64,000 bases of DNA from Amoebidium appalachense. Lineage: Eukaryota > Ichthyosporea. Positions 1 through 45,194 of this stretch are shown piece by piece. The translations under genes and the position numbers were made by a program. The notes below the pieces were generated by a model that saw nothing but the letters and a program-made list of their open reading frames with translations, was not told the origin of the DNA and made no database searches. The stretch is taken from positions 6,820,001-6,884,000 of the forward strand of contig CAVNZM010000014.1 in NCBI GenBank assembly GCA_963693365.1. Direction: 5' to 3'. Numbering within the stretch: position 1 is the first letter of the stretch; each line of letters begins with the position of its first letter.

Positions 1-1540
1 CCCCGTCTGGGACGGGTGTGCCTGGGGGGAGGGGGGGGGTGTCCTGGGGGGTGGGGGGGATGCCCGGGGGGTTGTTGGGGTCGGCTGTGTACAGTGGGAT
101 GATGGGACTGCTTGTTGGGGGTACCGGTGGGGGGGGCTCCGGAGGGGGAGGGGGTGCTGGCCAGCCATATTGGACGGCCAGCTCCTTGGCCCTCTCCCAG
201 AAACCCTGTGGATTTGCCGCCCGGTCCGTTGCATTGAGGAGCCGGTGTAGCTCCGCGTGCTCGTTGTCCTCCGGGAAGACCTTCGTCGGTTTTGACGTGG
301 ACTTCTCTGGTTTGCTCTTGGTCCGGCCCACTGTGGTTTTTGCCACCGAGAGAATGGTGGCGGCCATGTACTCCCATCTCCCTTCCACCTCCGCCTGGGT
401 AGGGGTGGTGGTTGGGGGGGACGTGAAGGCTGCCTCCGTGCCGGTGGTAAAACGTGCCCAGTCCTCCTGTGTGGTGTTCGGTTTCAGCTGGAGTCTCGGT
501 GTGGGTTGGTTTCGGGTTGGCCCTGGTCCCTGGCCCGGCAGGTTAGGATGGGGCCCAGTTTCGCACCAGGCCAGGTGGTGGTCGGTGTGAAGATCCGGTA
601 ATTCCGTGACGGAGGCTGAGACCAGTGCTGGGCGTAACGCCGCCGGGATGTATACGTAGTCGATGCGTGAGCGGTGGGGACCGCTGTGGTACGTATATTC
701 CCTGGTGGTGGGGTGTTCGGCTCGGTAGCTGTCTATGAGTAGATGGGCGTCCATCAGCTCGTGGAGCAGCCCGGGCACGAGTCCTGTGGGCATTGCCTGT
801 GCTGAACTGGGGCCGGTTTCGGGCCGTGCCCTGTCCAGAGTAGGGTGGCACACCTCGTTGAAATCCCCGGCCACGATGACAGTGGTGTCGTTGGGGGCCG
901 GGAGGGAGGTGAGAAATCTGGCTACCTGTGAGGTGAGTCGACGGGCCTGTCTGACGTTTCCCTGTGTTGCATTCGTGTGTTGATAAAGTCCTATCACCCA
1001 CGTTGTGTGCCGTTTTGTGTGATATGGAATAGCTAGCATTCGTGCATTTTTGCTATGTGGTTTTCCTTGGTGTCTAAACCACGTTTCGTTTGTAAGTATC
1101 ACCACCCCCGTGTAGCGGAATCGTGTTTCCTCCTGGGCTAGTGACGGTGTGGTTTGGTCATTGGACGAGCTCTCTGCCACCGGGATACCGGCCTCTGAGG
1201 CAGAGAGTGTTGTGTGTGTGTGTCCAGTGGTGGTGGCTGGTGGGCATACATACGTGGCACGCATGGGGATACCTTCGTTTCGAATGGAAAACTTTGTGCG
1301 TGTGAAGGAGCCCGGGGTGGTCCCGGTCTCCGTCAGAATGACTACGTCCATGTCTGCAAAGGCAGCCCACCTGGCTGCCTCGACGATCTTGTCCTGGCCG
1401 GTACGAGTGGTAGGTCCGGCCAGGTTTAAAGTTCCAATCCGAAGGTGGCTGTGTGGTTTGGCTGGTGGTAAATTTGCGTGGTTGATGGGCGAGACTAGCT
1501 CCCCTTCAAGTGCTTCCAGGGCTGTGTTCTGGTGGATCAT
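1..1540 (-). CDS. LINE-A ORF2, partial: EEP endonuclease N-terminus
   Basis: The frame is open from an ATG at 1,540 down to the window edge. Early residues LRIGTLNLAG and VVILTETGTT match the first strand and the catalytic Glu strand of the endonuclease/exonuclease/phosphatase fold of LINEs. VAGDFNEV, SRIDYVYIP and TDHHLAW follow in the usual order, giving the Asp/Asn and the final Asp-His. A Pro-rich linker follows. The reverse transcriptase lies beyond the window. The ATG overlaps the end of the preceding ORF1 frame (stop at 1,506) by 35 nt in another frame, as in LINEs that translate ORF2 by reinitiation or frameshifting. The protein would nick target DNA for target-primed reverse transcription. 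The family is clear; the clade cannot be set without the RT. Confidence 0.85.
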   Translation of the reverse strand, partial: MIHQNTALEALEGELVSPINHANLPPAKPHSHLRIGTLNLAGPTTRTGQDKIVEAARWAAFADMDVVILTETGTTPGSFTRTKFSIRNEGIPMRATYVCPPATTTGHTHTTLSASEAGIPVAESSSNDQTTPSLAQEETRFRYTGVVILTNETWFRHQGKPHSKNARMLAIPYHTKRHTTWVIGLYQHTNATQGNVRQARRLTSQVARFLTSLPAPNDTTVIVAGDFNEVCHPTLDRARPETGPSSAQAMPTGLVPGLLHELMDAHLLIDSYRAEHPTTREYTYHSGPHRSRIDYVYIPAALRPALVSASVTELPDLHTDHHLAWCETGPHPNLPGQGPGPTRNQPTPRLQLKPNTTQEDWARFTTGTEAAFTSPPTTTPTQAEVEGRWEYMAATILSVAKTTVGRTKSKPEKSTSKPTKVFPEDNEHAELHRLLNATDRAANPQGFWERAKELAVQYGWPAPPPPPEPPPPVPPTSSPIIPLYTADPNNPPGIPPTPQDTPPLPPGTPVPDG

Positions 1541-3963
1541 GTCTGTGGCCTCTGGACCCGGACTTTGCGCCGTGCCGAGTGTTTGTGTGGTGTCGGGCGC
1601 TACCCCCTTTGCCGGCGCCGGGTGTCCGGGCGGGGGGGATGGGGTCGGCATTATGCCTGCCCGTCCCCATGCGATGGGGGACGGGCACCTTGGTCAGTTC
1701 CCCGTGTCGAGTTAACCGAGGACCTGTGTGGTGTGGATGGGCGTGTGGGCTGTGTGGGTTGGCGTTGTGAGGGGGCCCCTGGGGGCCCCCGCCTTGGTTG
1801 GGGGGGGCGCCGCTGTTGGGGTGTTGTGCCTCTGTGGGCCTCAATGGCTCGGTGGCTTGGGGGTCTCGGGTCTCTGGGGTAGAGTGCTCTCCCCCCTCCC
1901 CCTCCCCCCTAGCCCCGCCCAAACGGGCTTCCAGTGTGAGGGCAAGGCGGTCCCCTAGCCGTTCGAGCATGCTAACCATCGACTGCTCCATACCCCTCAG
2001 CTGGGCAGTCGTATCCTGCACCTCATGGTGCACGTTGTGTATGGTGGCCCCCTGGCTGGCCAACTGTAGTTCGAGCCGGTTTACTCGAGCCGTCAGGTCC
2101 GCCACGGGGTCCCCTGTGGGCGACACCGGCGGAGGTGGGGACGGGCGGGGCCTGGTAGGGCTGGTGCGACGGCGCGGAGGCCAATGATTGGTCGTCTTCG
2201 TCTGGGGCCTCGAGTGGTGGTGTGTTGTCTGTGGGATGTGTGCTCTGCCCTAGCCGCGGGTGGTCGAGGAGCACGGTCGCCCTGTCCACGGTGGTGAGGC
2301 GGGCACGTACTGTGTATTCGCGGGGGCTTGGTGCCCCGGTATTAAACGACAGAAGTATTCCCTCCGGGTGGTCCCGGAGGTATGGGTAGTCCGTGTGGCT
2401 TACGGGGATGGGCATGGTGATGAAGTGGTGCCCTGTGACCCTACACTTATTCACCTCTGGGGCTCTGCCGGCTCTACCCTCCCGGGTGGCCCCCTCCCCG
2501 GGGGGGCCAAGGCCGGAGTACGTGAGTGCCTGGCGGAGTGCCTGGACGTGTACATAGTCCCGCCACTCAATCACGGTGGCGAAGAAAGAGTCGTCAGGTG
2601 GGTCTAGACTACTCAAGCCCACCAACACGATAATACCCGGTGCGAAAAGGGGTTTCCGTTGGCATTTATATGCGGGGTGGCCCAGTTCCCCACAGTTACC
2701 GCAGTTTCGGCGGCGTTGCAGGCATGTGGCGATGGGGTTACTGGGGTTTCCGTGTACGTGTAACGGCCGGTTACAGTACGGACAGCTGGTGCGGTTTTTG
2801 GGGCACTCATCCGGTTCGTGCCCCACCTCCCGACAGGTTAGGCACTGAACAAACGGGCACTCTGTGTCTGTTAGTTTGTGGGATTGCTCCCAACACAACC
2901 CACACATGTGAGACTGTGGGATGGGGATTAGCAACAGAACTGCCTCTGACTCCTCCCCCCCCCCTCCTGTGTCGGAAAGGGTCGGGCCTGGGGCCACTCG
3001 GGAGGGGTGTCCACCACACGGGGGGTGGGGTTGGTGTTCTCATAGAGGCGATGATCGTACCCCTCGAGATGGGGGGGGCGTGTGTCCTCGTTTAAGCCGG
3101 GTGTGGTGATAGCCCAGGCCCGGTGCCTGTGCATTGCAGGGGCCGCCGTCATGTATGTTTCCTCCACTAGAGAGGTCCGGTTGACCCTAAAGTGTTCTCG
3201 GAGATTTATTATGCGTTTCCTATGGTGTTCGTCGTCCGGAAAAACCACCTCATAATTACCCTCATACGCCCAGTGCTCCCTGGCGATACGGAAGTTGGGG
3301 TTTGGGGGGAGCCAGGTTACGGTCACTGGGTGAAGGTCTATGGCATATAGCACGGTTGCCACGTCACTTGCTCGTCCTATCCTCGGAAAATTGCACGTTT
3401 CTACCGTTCTATTCGGGATTAGGACCATGTACCGTGTGGGGTTCGGGCGGATGGAGGGGTGGGGTGGGGGGGGCAGGTAAAATGCCCTCCCCCACCAGTG
3501 CTGTGACTAGTGCCTCCCACTCTGCTTCTGTGCCTACCATGATCTCTATGCCCCGTTGGTTTCGGTTGTGCACCAGGTACCTGTTTGCTAGGTTCTGGGT
3601 GCTGACGAAGTCATACACCCGAGCCAACCAGCCCGCTTCAGAGTGTCCCTCGTCTGCTGGCAGGGGACACAGTATGGAAAGGGTGGGGGCGTTAGTTTTA
3701 CCTGGTATGGCATAGTCCGTCCTGCGTGAGGTAGACCTCTCCATCTCCTCTGTTTCCTCCTTTCCTCTTTTGCCCGACAAGCGCTCGTTTCCTCCAGAGC
3801 CCGGGGGATGATGAGGGTTCGCTCCCACCCCCATGCTTTCCCCCATCGGTTGTGTGGTTTCTACCGACTCGGTTGCCCTATCCGTGTGATTGGGTGTGGG
3901 TGGGTTTAAGGTGGATATTGCAGTGAGGGACGTGTCCCCGTCTAGCTCCATGTGGTTTTCCAT
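1506..3963 (-). pseudogene. LINE-A ORF1, gag-like, with two CCHC zinc knuckles and three frame breaks
   Basis: Four minus-strand frames are colinear: 3,963-3,409, 3,428-2,928, 2,997-2,023 and 2,126-1,506. The third holds two CX2CX4HX4C knuckles (CLTCREVGHEPDEC and CGNCGELGHPAYKC) plus further Cys pairs, typical of nucleic-acid-binding LINE ORF1 proteins. The fourth begins with a heptad-like stretch (LTARVNRLELQLASQ), possibly a coiled coil. Two of the three changes of frame lie at C/G runs (near 3,465 and 2,960); the third is near 2,130 in GC-rich sequence. The breaks may be real slippage decay or base-count errors in homopolymers. The product would be an RNA chaperone packaging LINE RNA. Confidence 0.75.
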
Positions 3964-4159
3964 GGTAGGGGTGGGTGCAGCTATGTTTTGGGTAGCGTTT
4001 ATTTGCTAGATGGTTGTTGACTTTGTGTGTGCGAAAAGGGTGAGTGCAGGATGCTGGTATCTGTGGATACGGCTACTCTGTGCGCGTTCTACTCTGCTAC
4101 TGTGTGTGTGAATTCTGTGCCGTTAATGTTTTTCCCCCCAGACAAAGGTCACTACCACT

Positions 4160-4960
4160 GAGACGCTTGGTTGCAAGTAGCCGGTCTAATCACACGTGGA
4201 AGTTCCTGTGCTACCCAACCGCTCTGGCGGGAGGGCGGCATAAGGCTTGCGGCGTGCACTGGCCGTGTGCGTACCCATGCCTGTCAGCGATTGGTGTTGT
4301 GCTGTGTACTTGGAGGGATGTAGAAGGAAGGACCTAGTGTGGGTGTATGTGTGTGGTAGCTGGTGGCACCAACATCGTTCCAATGCACTTACGCAATCAT
4401 CTATGTACGCTAGAGCTGGGGATGGGTGTTTATGCAGTGTGATAAAGGCCAGTTTTCTGCCCGGCATTCTGTTGCTTTGGGTGGCACGTGCGATCTGGGC
4501 TGCTGAGACCAGCGAAAACCGTGGTTGGTAGGGATCAGTAAGTGTATATGTGCCCAAGATGGTTTGTGTGTTGTAGTGCATGTGGCGTGCAACATGAGAT
4601 GCTTGGCCGCAGGCAGCCGGTTTAATCACACGCGATAGTTCCTGTGCTACCCAACCGCTTTGGCAGGAGGGCAGCATAAGGCCTGCGGCGTGCACTGGCC
4701 GTGCGCGGTTTCCATGCCTGCCTGCGATATGTGTCGTACCGTGCACGTGGAGAGGGGGTTTGGTTTAGGTGTTGACCGCTGGCGATTGTGAATGTCGCAG
4801 CTGCTGGCACAGACATTGTTCCGAATCATTCACGCCCTCATCTGTGTACGCTAGAGCCATATTTGTGTGTGTGCTGCCAGGCAGGGTGCAATGAAGACAC
4901 CCTTTGTGCCGCCCATTTATTCTGTGGGTATGGCCGGTGTGTGTGGGGGGTTTTTTTGAC
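4160..4960. repeat. Two diverged tandem copies, period about 432 bp, upstream of LINE-A ORF1
   Basis: Sequence at 4,160-4,335 (core TTCCTGTGCTACCCAACCGC) recurs at 4,592-4,755. The following stretch at 4,357-4,415 (ending TGTACGCTAGAG) recurs at 4,798-4,855. The order and spacing match a tandem duplication. Lying immediately 5' of ORF1, the copies may be promoter monomers like those in rodent L1 5' UTRs; that role is inference. Confidence 0.65.
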
Positions 4961-5000
4961 AAGAGTACCTCCCGGAGCTGCCTGCCTGGCTCGTGTTTTT

Positions 5001-5813
5001 GGTTAAGGTGATTGGTGAATACAGGATGACCCCAAGGTGTTGAGTAAAGACGTGTTGTGCGCCGATTATTGTAATACGTAGAAGAAAACCCTTACAATTG
5101 TGTTAAATAGAAATTGTACTCTGAGCGGCATGCGCATGCAGGTCCGGCCACACCTGATTTACTTGCGAATTGCTATGAATTTGATTTTACTAAATGGCAT
5201 GGTCATGGAATCCGAAAATAAACATAACAAGGATGCTCCGTACGATCGTGTCGGACTCCCCTGCATCCATGGTTCTTAATTTTCATAATATTACTAATCC
5301 CGATGCATAGCTATAGAGTTTAGGCTGTAGTGTAATTTTGTCATGTTGCCTTGTTTGGAAAACACGTGTACCACGCCTGCACGCATTCAGGCTGAGCAAA
5401 ATAGGCGGGCCACAAAGCACCATATGTCTCCATTTAAGTGGTGGTAGCCCCCTCCCGTTGCTTTGTCCACCGGTAGCCCATATATGCATCAGGACACCCC
5501 GGGCTGCACGACCGAGGTTCATATGGAGGAAGTAACGAAAACATAGCAGCACACAAGTGCTTTATTAGGGTCGGTGTCCACTTCATACATTTCTTCTCAC
5601 ACCCCGCTACTACAAGTCATTCATACAGTCCTGATACGCCAGGAAAAAGACCCATTTTATTCCAACATTTCCCATATATACAGCGCTCGTATTGAAGAGT
5701 TTCCTTTCCAAATCGTATGTGCCTAATCTCAAGAACACTATGAGAGACACAATAATCATATGTAAATCACTACACAAAATATCCCCAAACCCGCCACACC
5801 TACAACATCCTCT
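5001..5813. other. Intergenic region and 3' UTR of the EP400-like gene
   Basis: No coding sequence is supported here. The minus strand carries AATAAA at 5,561-5,566, about 250 bp beyond the stop codon of the EP400-like gene, a plausible poly(A) signal. The left part borders the LINE-A 5' region. Confidence 0.5.
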
Positions 5814-38581
<32,768 letters not shown>

Positions 38582-39417
38582 TTATCATGCTTGCAATTGC
38601 AGTGTTTTTTATAAGCCGCTGAGCGGGAAACGCGCTGCAAAACCGCTTCCTGCTTGCCGTGTTTTGTTCGACTTTTTAATGGCGCGCAAAATTTGCGTAA
38701 AAGCAAATTGCGCAAACAGACGTGGCGTCACAAGTGGTGACGTGGGTGATGCAATATGAGCCAATCAGCTTTGCTCTAGTTAGTGCACCAATTATCAGCA
38801 GCCTCGGTTCACCCTACACTAAGCGAGAACACTCCGAGCCGGGCATACTTTTCTTTTGACTGGATTTATTCGACGGGCATCATGCCGAACAGAAAGCCTG
38901 TCAAAAAAGTGAAAAATAGCTTATGGCCACACCCCTACATACTTTCTTCGTTTTAAGGAAGTTTCAGCGCCTTTATCTCTTTTTTTGGAGCTTTTTTTTG
39001 CCCTCGCTTGATCATGAGCTTCTGGCATCCAGTTTCCAGTTATTTCAATTGTTCACCAACAGGTAGGTAGAGGGAGACATACACACTGAGGAGGCGGCAG
39101 CTGGAACCTTGCATCAAGTTGCCAACGTATATACATCTTTGCATTTACTAGCCGGGCTAACAAGCATGTGTTGCAAGGCCAAATAGCTAGCATGCTAAGA
39201 GGTCCTTACGCACGCACATTGCTCACATTGAGAAGTTCTGATTGCTTATGTATACTCACTGGCAAATCCTCAGGTCGTACAAATCAGCTCAGCCACGGTT
39301 ATCTACCCACTTTACTACTCTACGCTGTAAAGCCTGATGCATTCATTTGTCCAATAGGTGCTTTTAGAGATAAAAACCAAAAAGAACTTTATTTTTGGTG
39401 TGTTTTTGAACTATACC
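38582..39417. promoter_or_regulatory. Divergent intergenic region between the EP400-like and coiled-coil genes
   Basis: The two genes point away from each other. The region lacks long arrays, has a CCAAT box on plus (AGCCAATCAGC near 38,760) and AT-rich stretches (GTATATACATC near 39,128). It is a likely bidirectional promoter; no transcript start can be fixed. Confidence 0.45.
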
Positions 39418-40983
39418 ATGGCATCACCAAACGAACCGCTCATCGAGGAACCAGACTCCCGCCCACACACACCGGTACCCACGCCATCTCGTCGCATTTC
39501 CACCACCAACACCACATGTAGCCTCACAACACCACCCTCCGCACGGTCATACAACTATCTTATTCCAGACATTGCAACCATGAGCGACCCTTCCTGTGTC
39601 GGTTTACCAGAGTTTGTGGAATGCCAAATGGTTGTCATAACAAGTGAGGAAGAGGGAAAAGAGATAAAGCATGTGTGTGGTGCCCGTGTGCCACGTGAAG
39701 ATGTGCGCATGCACATGCAAGAGGTCCATGCATTTCACAAGCAGCATGTGACGTCTTTTAATGACACTTTATCGATTATGGTCAACCTTAACACGTGTAC
39801 TAGTGACCTGATACACGTGCGGCGCGAGTATGCCTCCTTGCTCTGCTACCTTATGGGCACACCCATCACCACTGCAACGGGTGAGGTGAAGGGGAGTGAC
39901 CAATCTGCCGTAGCTACTTTTCAGGGGTAGGTGTTACAACAACAATAAGCATGTGTAAAAGCATCTATTCAGGGGGGGGGGGGGGAATGAAGCCATGGTT
40001 TAGTTGAGGGTGCACATAGATGGGCCCAATTGTTGGGGTTAGACTTACATATGCATAGAGTAGAAAGTGCGAGCACATACACAAGCACACATGTACACAC
40101 CGTCACACACATGTTTAGTACGCCACAACCACCAACCAGTAATATGCACACAAATTCACATGCCCACTAAGCAGCAGACGCTCATGCACATGTGCAGATA
40201 CGCGGCATGCATGTGCACGCTAAGTTAAATTTAATTTTGCAACACCACCACAGAAGTGCACAATGTCGCTCAGCCAATTTTTAATGGGACAACTCTTCCC
40301 TCGTTTCCCTCCCTCTCTTCTCTCCCTCCATCTACACAGTCCGCAAACACGCTCACACACATGCCGGCACCTGCACGCACGCGCACACGGTAGGCACTAT
40401 GCCAACAGATTCCTCCCCCCCCCCCCCCCCCCTCTCCCTCCCTCCTCCCCCCCCCCCCCCCCCTCCCCCCCCCCTCCCCCCCCCCCCCCCCCCCCCCCCT
40501 CCCCCGATCCCTCCATCCCAAAACTGCCCATCGACCTTGCCTTTCCCTCCGTATGGCTGCGCTCCGAGGCTCCCTCCAGATACACACACACAGCAATACT
40601 CACAGTTAAGCTCCTTCTTACAGTAAGGGGCACACATACACGCACTGAAAACACACAATACAGGGGCAGGCTAAATGTAAGATTCCGGATATGAGATTCT
40701 CAGACTAGGAATTTTAGAATATTTAAGCGGGCCTCCACTGCACATATCAAAACCAAGATTTTTTCCTCTTGTTCTTGTGGACTAGGGGGGTCTGGAATTA
40801 AGATTCTAGCTGGCTGCAGCCGTAATCGACGTAATCTTATAAGGCCTACCCCTGCATCGAAACATGGTTGGAAACCCCCGCGAAAAAATGAATGAATAAT
40901 TCACAATAAGCACCGAGCAACCCCTTCTTCCCTCCTCCCCCCACCACCACCACCATCACCACCACCATCACCACCACCACCCG

Positions 40984-41035
<52 letters not shown>

Positions 41036-41975
41036 AAAAAAAAAAAAAAAAAACATGATCTCTAGTAAACCGAGTGAAATCCCGTGCTAACATGCTCTCC
41101 TCTGCAGGCCCGCAGATATCCGGGGCCAAGTTTCATTTTTGAGCCAGCGGGTAAGTCATGCGGAAGGTTGGCAGGCGTGGATGGGGACAGCGCTACAACA
41201 GACACGAGAGAGGATCGAGGGAATGAGGAATGAAATTAAAGAGGAACTAAGGGAGGAGAGAAGGGCAACGGAGGAGAGAATGTTCAGTTTGTATGCTGCT
41301 AACGAGGAAAAGAGGAACGGTGATGTGAAAGAACTGAAGAAGTTGGTGGAGGCGGTGGTTATAGAAAACGCAGATATGTGGAAAATTTTTCAAGACGAGG
41401 TTGATGTGTTGCGCAGAGATATGAAAGAGGAAAGGGAAGCCCATATAAGGGAGGGAAAAGAACTGAAGCAGAAAATGTGCCAAAGCGAAATTGAAAGAAA
41501 CGAAATGATTAGGAAAATGGACGAAATTTTGCAACAGATAGAGAGCCAGGAGGCCAATAGGATTGCAGAGTTAAAGCTAATAAGCACGGACTTGACCGGT
41601 GAATTGAATGAGTTGCGAGAGAGGGCTAACAAAATGGAGGAAAGCATGTCGAAGTTTGAAAAGAAAACCGCTAACAGGTTAAAGAATCTGCAACAAGCAA
41701 CAACCAATAACACACAGCAAATCACTACCTTGAACGCGGAAACGTCCGCAAACATAATTCACCTGAGAGCCGAAATTTCCGATATCAATAGGGACATCGA
41801 GGAAATTTCGGAGGACGTGACGCGTGAATTCGATGCGCAGAGGCAAAGGCTGATGAACTTTCTTCATGGAACCCCCCCGCAGAGTCCAAAGGTGGGGAGA
41901 GCGAAAGAAAAGGGGGCTAGGAGGGTGGTAGAAGTAGGGAAGGGTGGTGATGACGGCATCGCAAAGGTGGCATAG
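39418..41975 (+). CDS. Zinc-finger-like/coiled-coil protein, two exons (458 aa)
   Basis: Join 39,418-39,926 with 41,108-41,975. Donor CAGGG|GTAGGT and acceptor CTCTGCAG meet in phase 2, and the joined frame has no stop. The ATG has a CTATACCATGG context. Exon 1 begins ASPNEPLIEEPDSRP, Thr/Pro-rich and probably disordered, then CQMVV...HVCGARVPREDVRMH and a later His, a possible C2H2-type zinc site. Exon 2 is almost wholly heptad-like with dense Glu, Lys and Arg (for example KELKKLVEAVVIENADMW), predicting a long coiled coil, then a basic tail. I do not recognise the family; a structural or scaffold role is inference. The 1.2-kb intron holds C and A homopolymers and (CAC)n. Confidence 0.8.
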
Positions 41976-42597
41976 TCGTGTGGGTAAACGTAGGCAAGTA
42001 CTCAGGATGGCTTTCTTCCTTTCTGTGTGCAGTCGACGGTATGAATTCAAATGGATTCGGTCAAGTTTGGGGCACCCGATTACGTAGATGGTTCGAATGC
42101 ATGATAAAAGGGACATTTGCCCACTTTTTGGTCTTCAAAGTTTTCAAGTTGACGCCCTTTTTTATTTTTTATTTATTTATTTTTTTTATGGTTGGGGGGG
42201 GGGGGAGGGGGAGGGGGGTTCTGAGCCATAAGTTGTTGCCCTTTGAGTACGTGTGTGCCCGAAAGGCTTGTTCTTGCTTTTGCATTTTCAATGATTTGCA
42301 TGTGGCCTCTTAGCACTATACGGCCCCTAGGTAGTTGGCTTGTGCATCTTTAGTTTTGTAATTTTAATAATAGGATTTCAATTTTTATCGGTAGCAGCTA
42401 TGAATCCCAGTGGGTGTTACATTTGTATGAGGGAATCTGAAAATACCCATGTCACGGGTTTGCACGTGTGGTGTAATTACGTTTGACTCAATTGGCATTC
42501 ACACCATGTAGACTGGTGCTTCACGGTGCTGCTGGAGGAGAGGGTTTGTTTGAGGGAGTGTGTTTGTGGCGGTGGTGATGGTGTGTGTGTCTGTGTG

Positions 42598-42628
<31 letters not shown>

Positions 42629-42667
42629 ATGTGTGTGGTGGTGGTGTGTGTGTGTGGGGGGGGGGGT

Positions 42668-42698
<31 letters not shown>

Positions 42699-43284
42699 GA
42701 AGCGCGCAAACCCGTTAAAGGGCCGTACTTTTAGCTGAGGAGAAACGTAGGGGAGAGAGGCATGCATTGATCGTCAGCAATGGGTGGGACCCACACACGA
42801 GTGTGTGCTAGCATGTGCACATGCATATAAGTGTTTGGGGGGTCCCCGGGGGGGGGGGGGGGGGGGGGGGGAGGGGGGTATAGTTGTCTCTGCAGAGTTT
42901 CTAGAATTTGCACAGACTTTATTTGGCCATATGCCATATAAGGATATTGATGCCCTACTGCACATCTGTGTCCATATAATCTAAAAACATCCGATTATCA
43001 TATGTCATAAGCTACATGCACGCTCGAGTATTCACCCCAGAAAACCTCTGTATTGCCAATCAGGAGCGAAAGATGGTAAAAAGAAGACGTGACGAGAAAA
43101 GCTTGCATGTATGGGTCCCTGTGCAGTATTCAAGCACTCACATGTCTACCCCCAACTTGTAAAAAAAACGTGCACCGAACGGTGAGAATTCTCTTCAAAT
43201 CTCCCAAAAAGCCAACCAAAAAAAAGGGTTGCCTCGATCAGCAAAGACGTAATTCCTCCATATAATCCTAAAAATAGCCACCAA
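41976..43284. other. Intergenic region between convergent genes
   Basis: It holds the 3' UTRs of the coiled-coil and sterol oxidase genes, a GT-rich array (42,580-42,655) and G runs (42,655-42,692; 42,850-42,878). No gene is supported. Confidence 0.6.
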
Positions 43285-43460
43285 TCACTCGAGTTTTTTC
43301 ACAATCTCATCTTGTTCGGCCCGCCATTTCTTGTAGGGTTGATCGGTGCCCGTGATCCAGTCCCAAAACGTGAAGAAAGAGCCGTAGGAGCCCAAGTTAT
43401 GTGAGTGGTGGAAGTCGTGTCTGTCTGATCCACCCTGCAGCCACGGCAAAAGCTGTGTGT

Positions 43461-43499
<39 letters not shown>

Positions 43500-43661
43500 T
43501 GTTTGTGGGTGGGTGGGTGTGGGTGTGTGCTGCACGTGTATGTGTGCGTGTGTGCATGCGTGCGCAGCTGTGCTCTCTGCTTTTTTTTTTTTTTTTTTTG
43601 TGGGGGGGGGGGGATTTCTGTGTCCGTGGAATTCAGTTGATTATTTACTGGGGCTCAAGAG

Positions 43662-43702
<41 letters not shown>

Positions 43703-43906
43703 CCCGCCCCGCCCGCCCAAACCCCTTCCCCACCGCAGCCACCACCCAAACACCACACACAACACAATTTAGGCTCCAGCCCTTTCTATAGTCGCGAGAG
43801 AAAGAAAGCGGGAACCAAGAAGAGGGAAGAGACATTGAGAACAAGCACCAACTTGCTTCCCTGCCAGCACATCACATATGAGCAAATAACAATGCTCATC
43901 TCACAG

Positions 43907-43958
<52 letters not shown>

Positions 43959-44033
43959 AGGAAAAAAAAAAAAAAAAAAAAAAAAAACCCCCAACACCAC
44001 AAAAAAAACCTTTGGAGGGGAGAAGGGGAAGGG

Positions 44034-44096
<63 letters not shown>

Positions 44097-44417
44097 GGGA
44101 AAGAAAGGGAAGAAAAAAGAAAAAGAAAGGAGAAAGAAAGAAAGAGGGAAAGAAGGAAACTAAGAAAGAAAGAAATATGACAACAGCGGAAAAAAGGCAA
44201 AGAAAAAAAGAAACTCAAAAAAAAAAAAACAAAAAAAAAAACACCCACCTGGAATGGGCTGAGGGGGAATGTGTAACCACTGTGTGCATCGATAGTCTCG
44301 ACGATTCTGATGACCAGCCACGTGACCAGCGACACGTGGTGCACCTTCCAAATAAGGGGTCCGGTGGCAAAGGGCACAGTGTTGGCAAGTATCTCCTCAA
44401 TGGGGTGTGCGTACTCG

Positions 44418-44481
<64 letters not shown>

Positions 44482-44794
44482 GAAGAGTACCCAGGGGTGT
44501 GGGCCTCAAGGGGGGGGGGTTGGGGGGGGGGGTTGGAGCCATATGGAACGAACGAAAGACAGAAAAGATTGTCGGTGGCAACTCAAAGTCTACAATGGAG
44601 CGTAACATAGGCAAAGGCACCACTTTAGTCAGTTTAAACAAAATCAAAATGCAGTCACAAGCAAGCGCATTGGAAACAAAACAAACAAAGCAAAACAAAG
44701 CAAAAGGTGACTTGGGTGCACCACGACCCAACATACCGATTTCCTCTTGTGTACTTTTGGATTTTTCATCGCTGTTTATCTGTTTGCAACCAAA

Positions 44795-44829
<35 letters not shown>

Positions 44830-45032
44830 TCCCCCACCCACACTATTACAAACACACAAACACACTCTATTCCCACTGACACAAAAAAATCGTGTTCGTT
44901 CATTCTTCCTGCACTTCGGCATTGTTCATTCCAAAAACTATCTTTCAACCCCTATCCATTTCTTAAGTGATTAAGTTTTTCATTTAGGGAAAAGGGGGCT
45001 TGTACTTGTGTCTGTGTGTGCGCGCACGCAAC

Positions 45033-45107
<75 letters not shown>

Positions 45108-45127
45108 ACGTGTTTCTGTGTTTGTGT

Positions 45128-45194
<67 letters not shown>

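Larger units (their letters stand above)
1..5000 (-). mobile_element. LINE-A non-LTR retrotransposon (3' part outside the window)
   Basis: The element reads right to left: tandem 5' region (about 4,960-4,030), ORF1 (3,963-1,506), ORF2 (1,540-1). No LTR was seen. Coding G/C runs and CCHC-rich ORF1 differ from LINE-B at 55.6-60.4 kb, so two LINE families are present. The 5' end is not defined to the base. Confidence 0.75.

Noticed and set aside
735-2600. Plus-strand frames over the LINE-A region
   Set aside because: They are antisense shadows of ORF1/ORF2, which carry the recognisable endonuclease and zinc-knuckle motifs on the minus strand.
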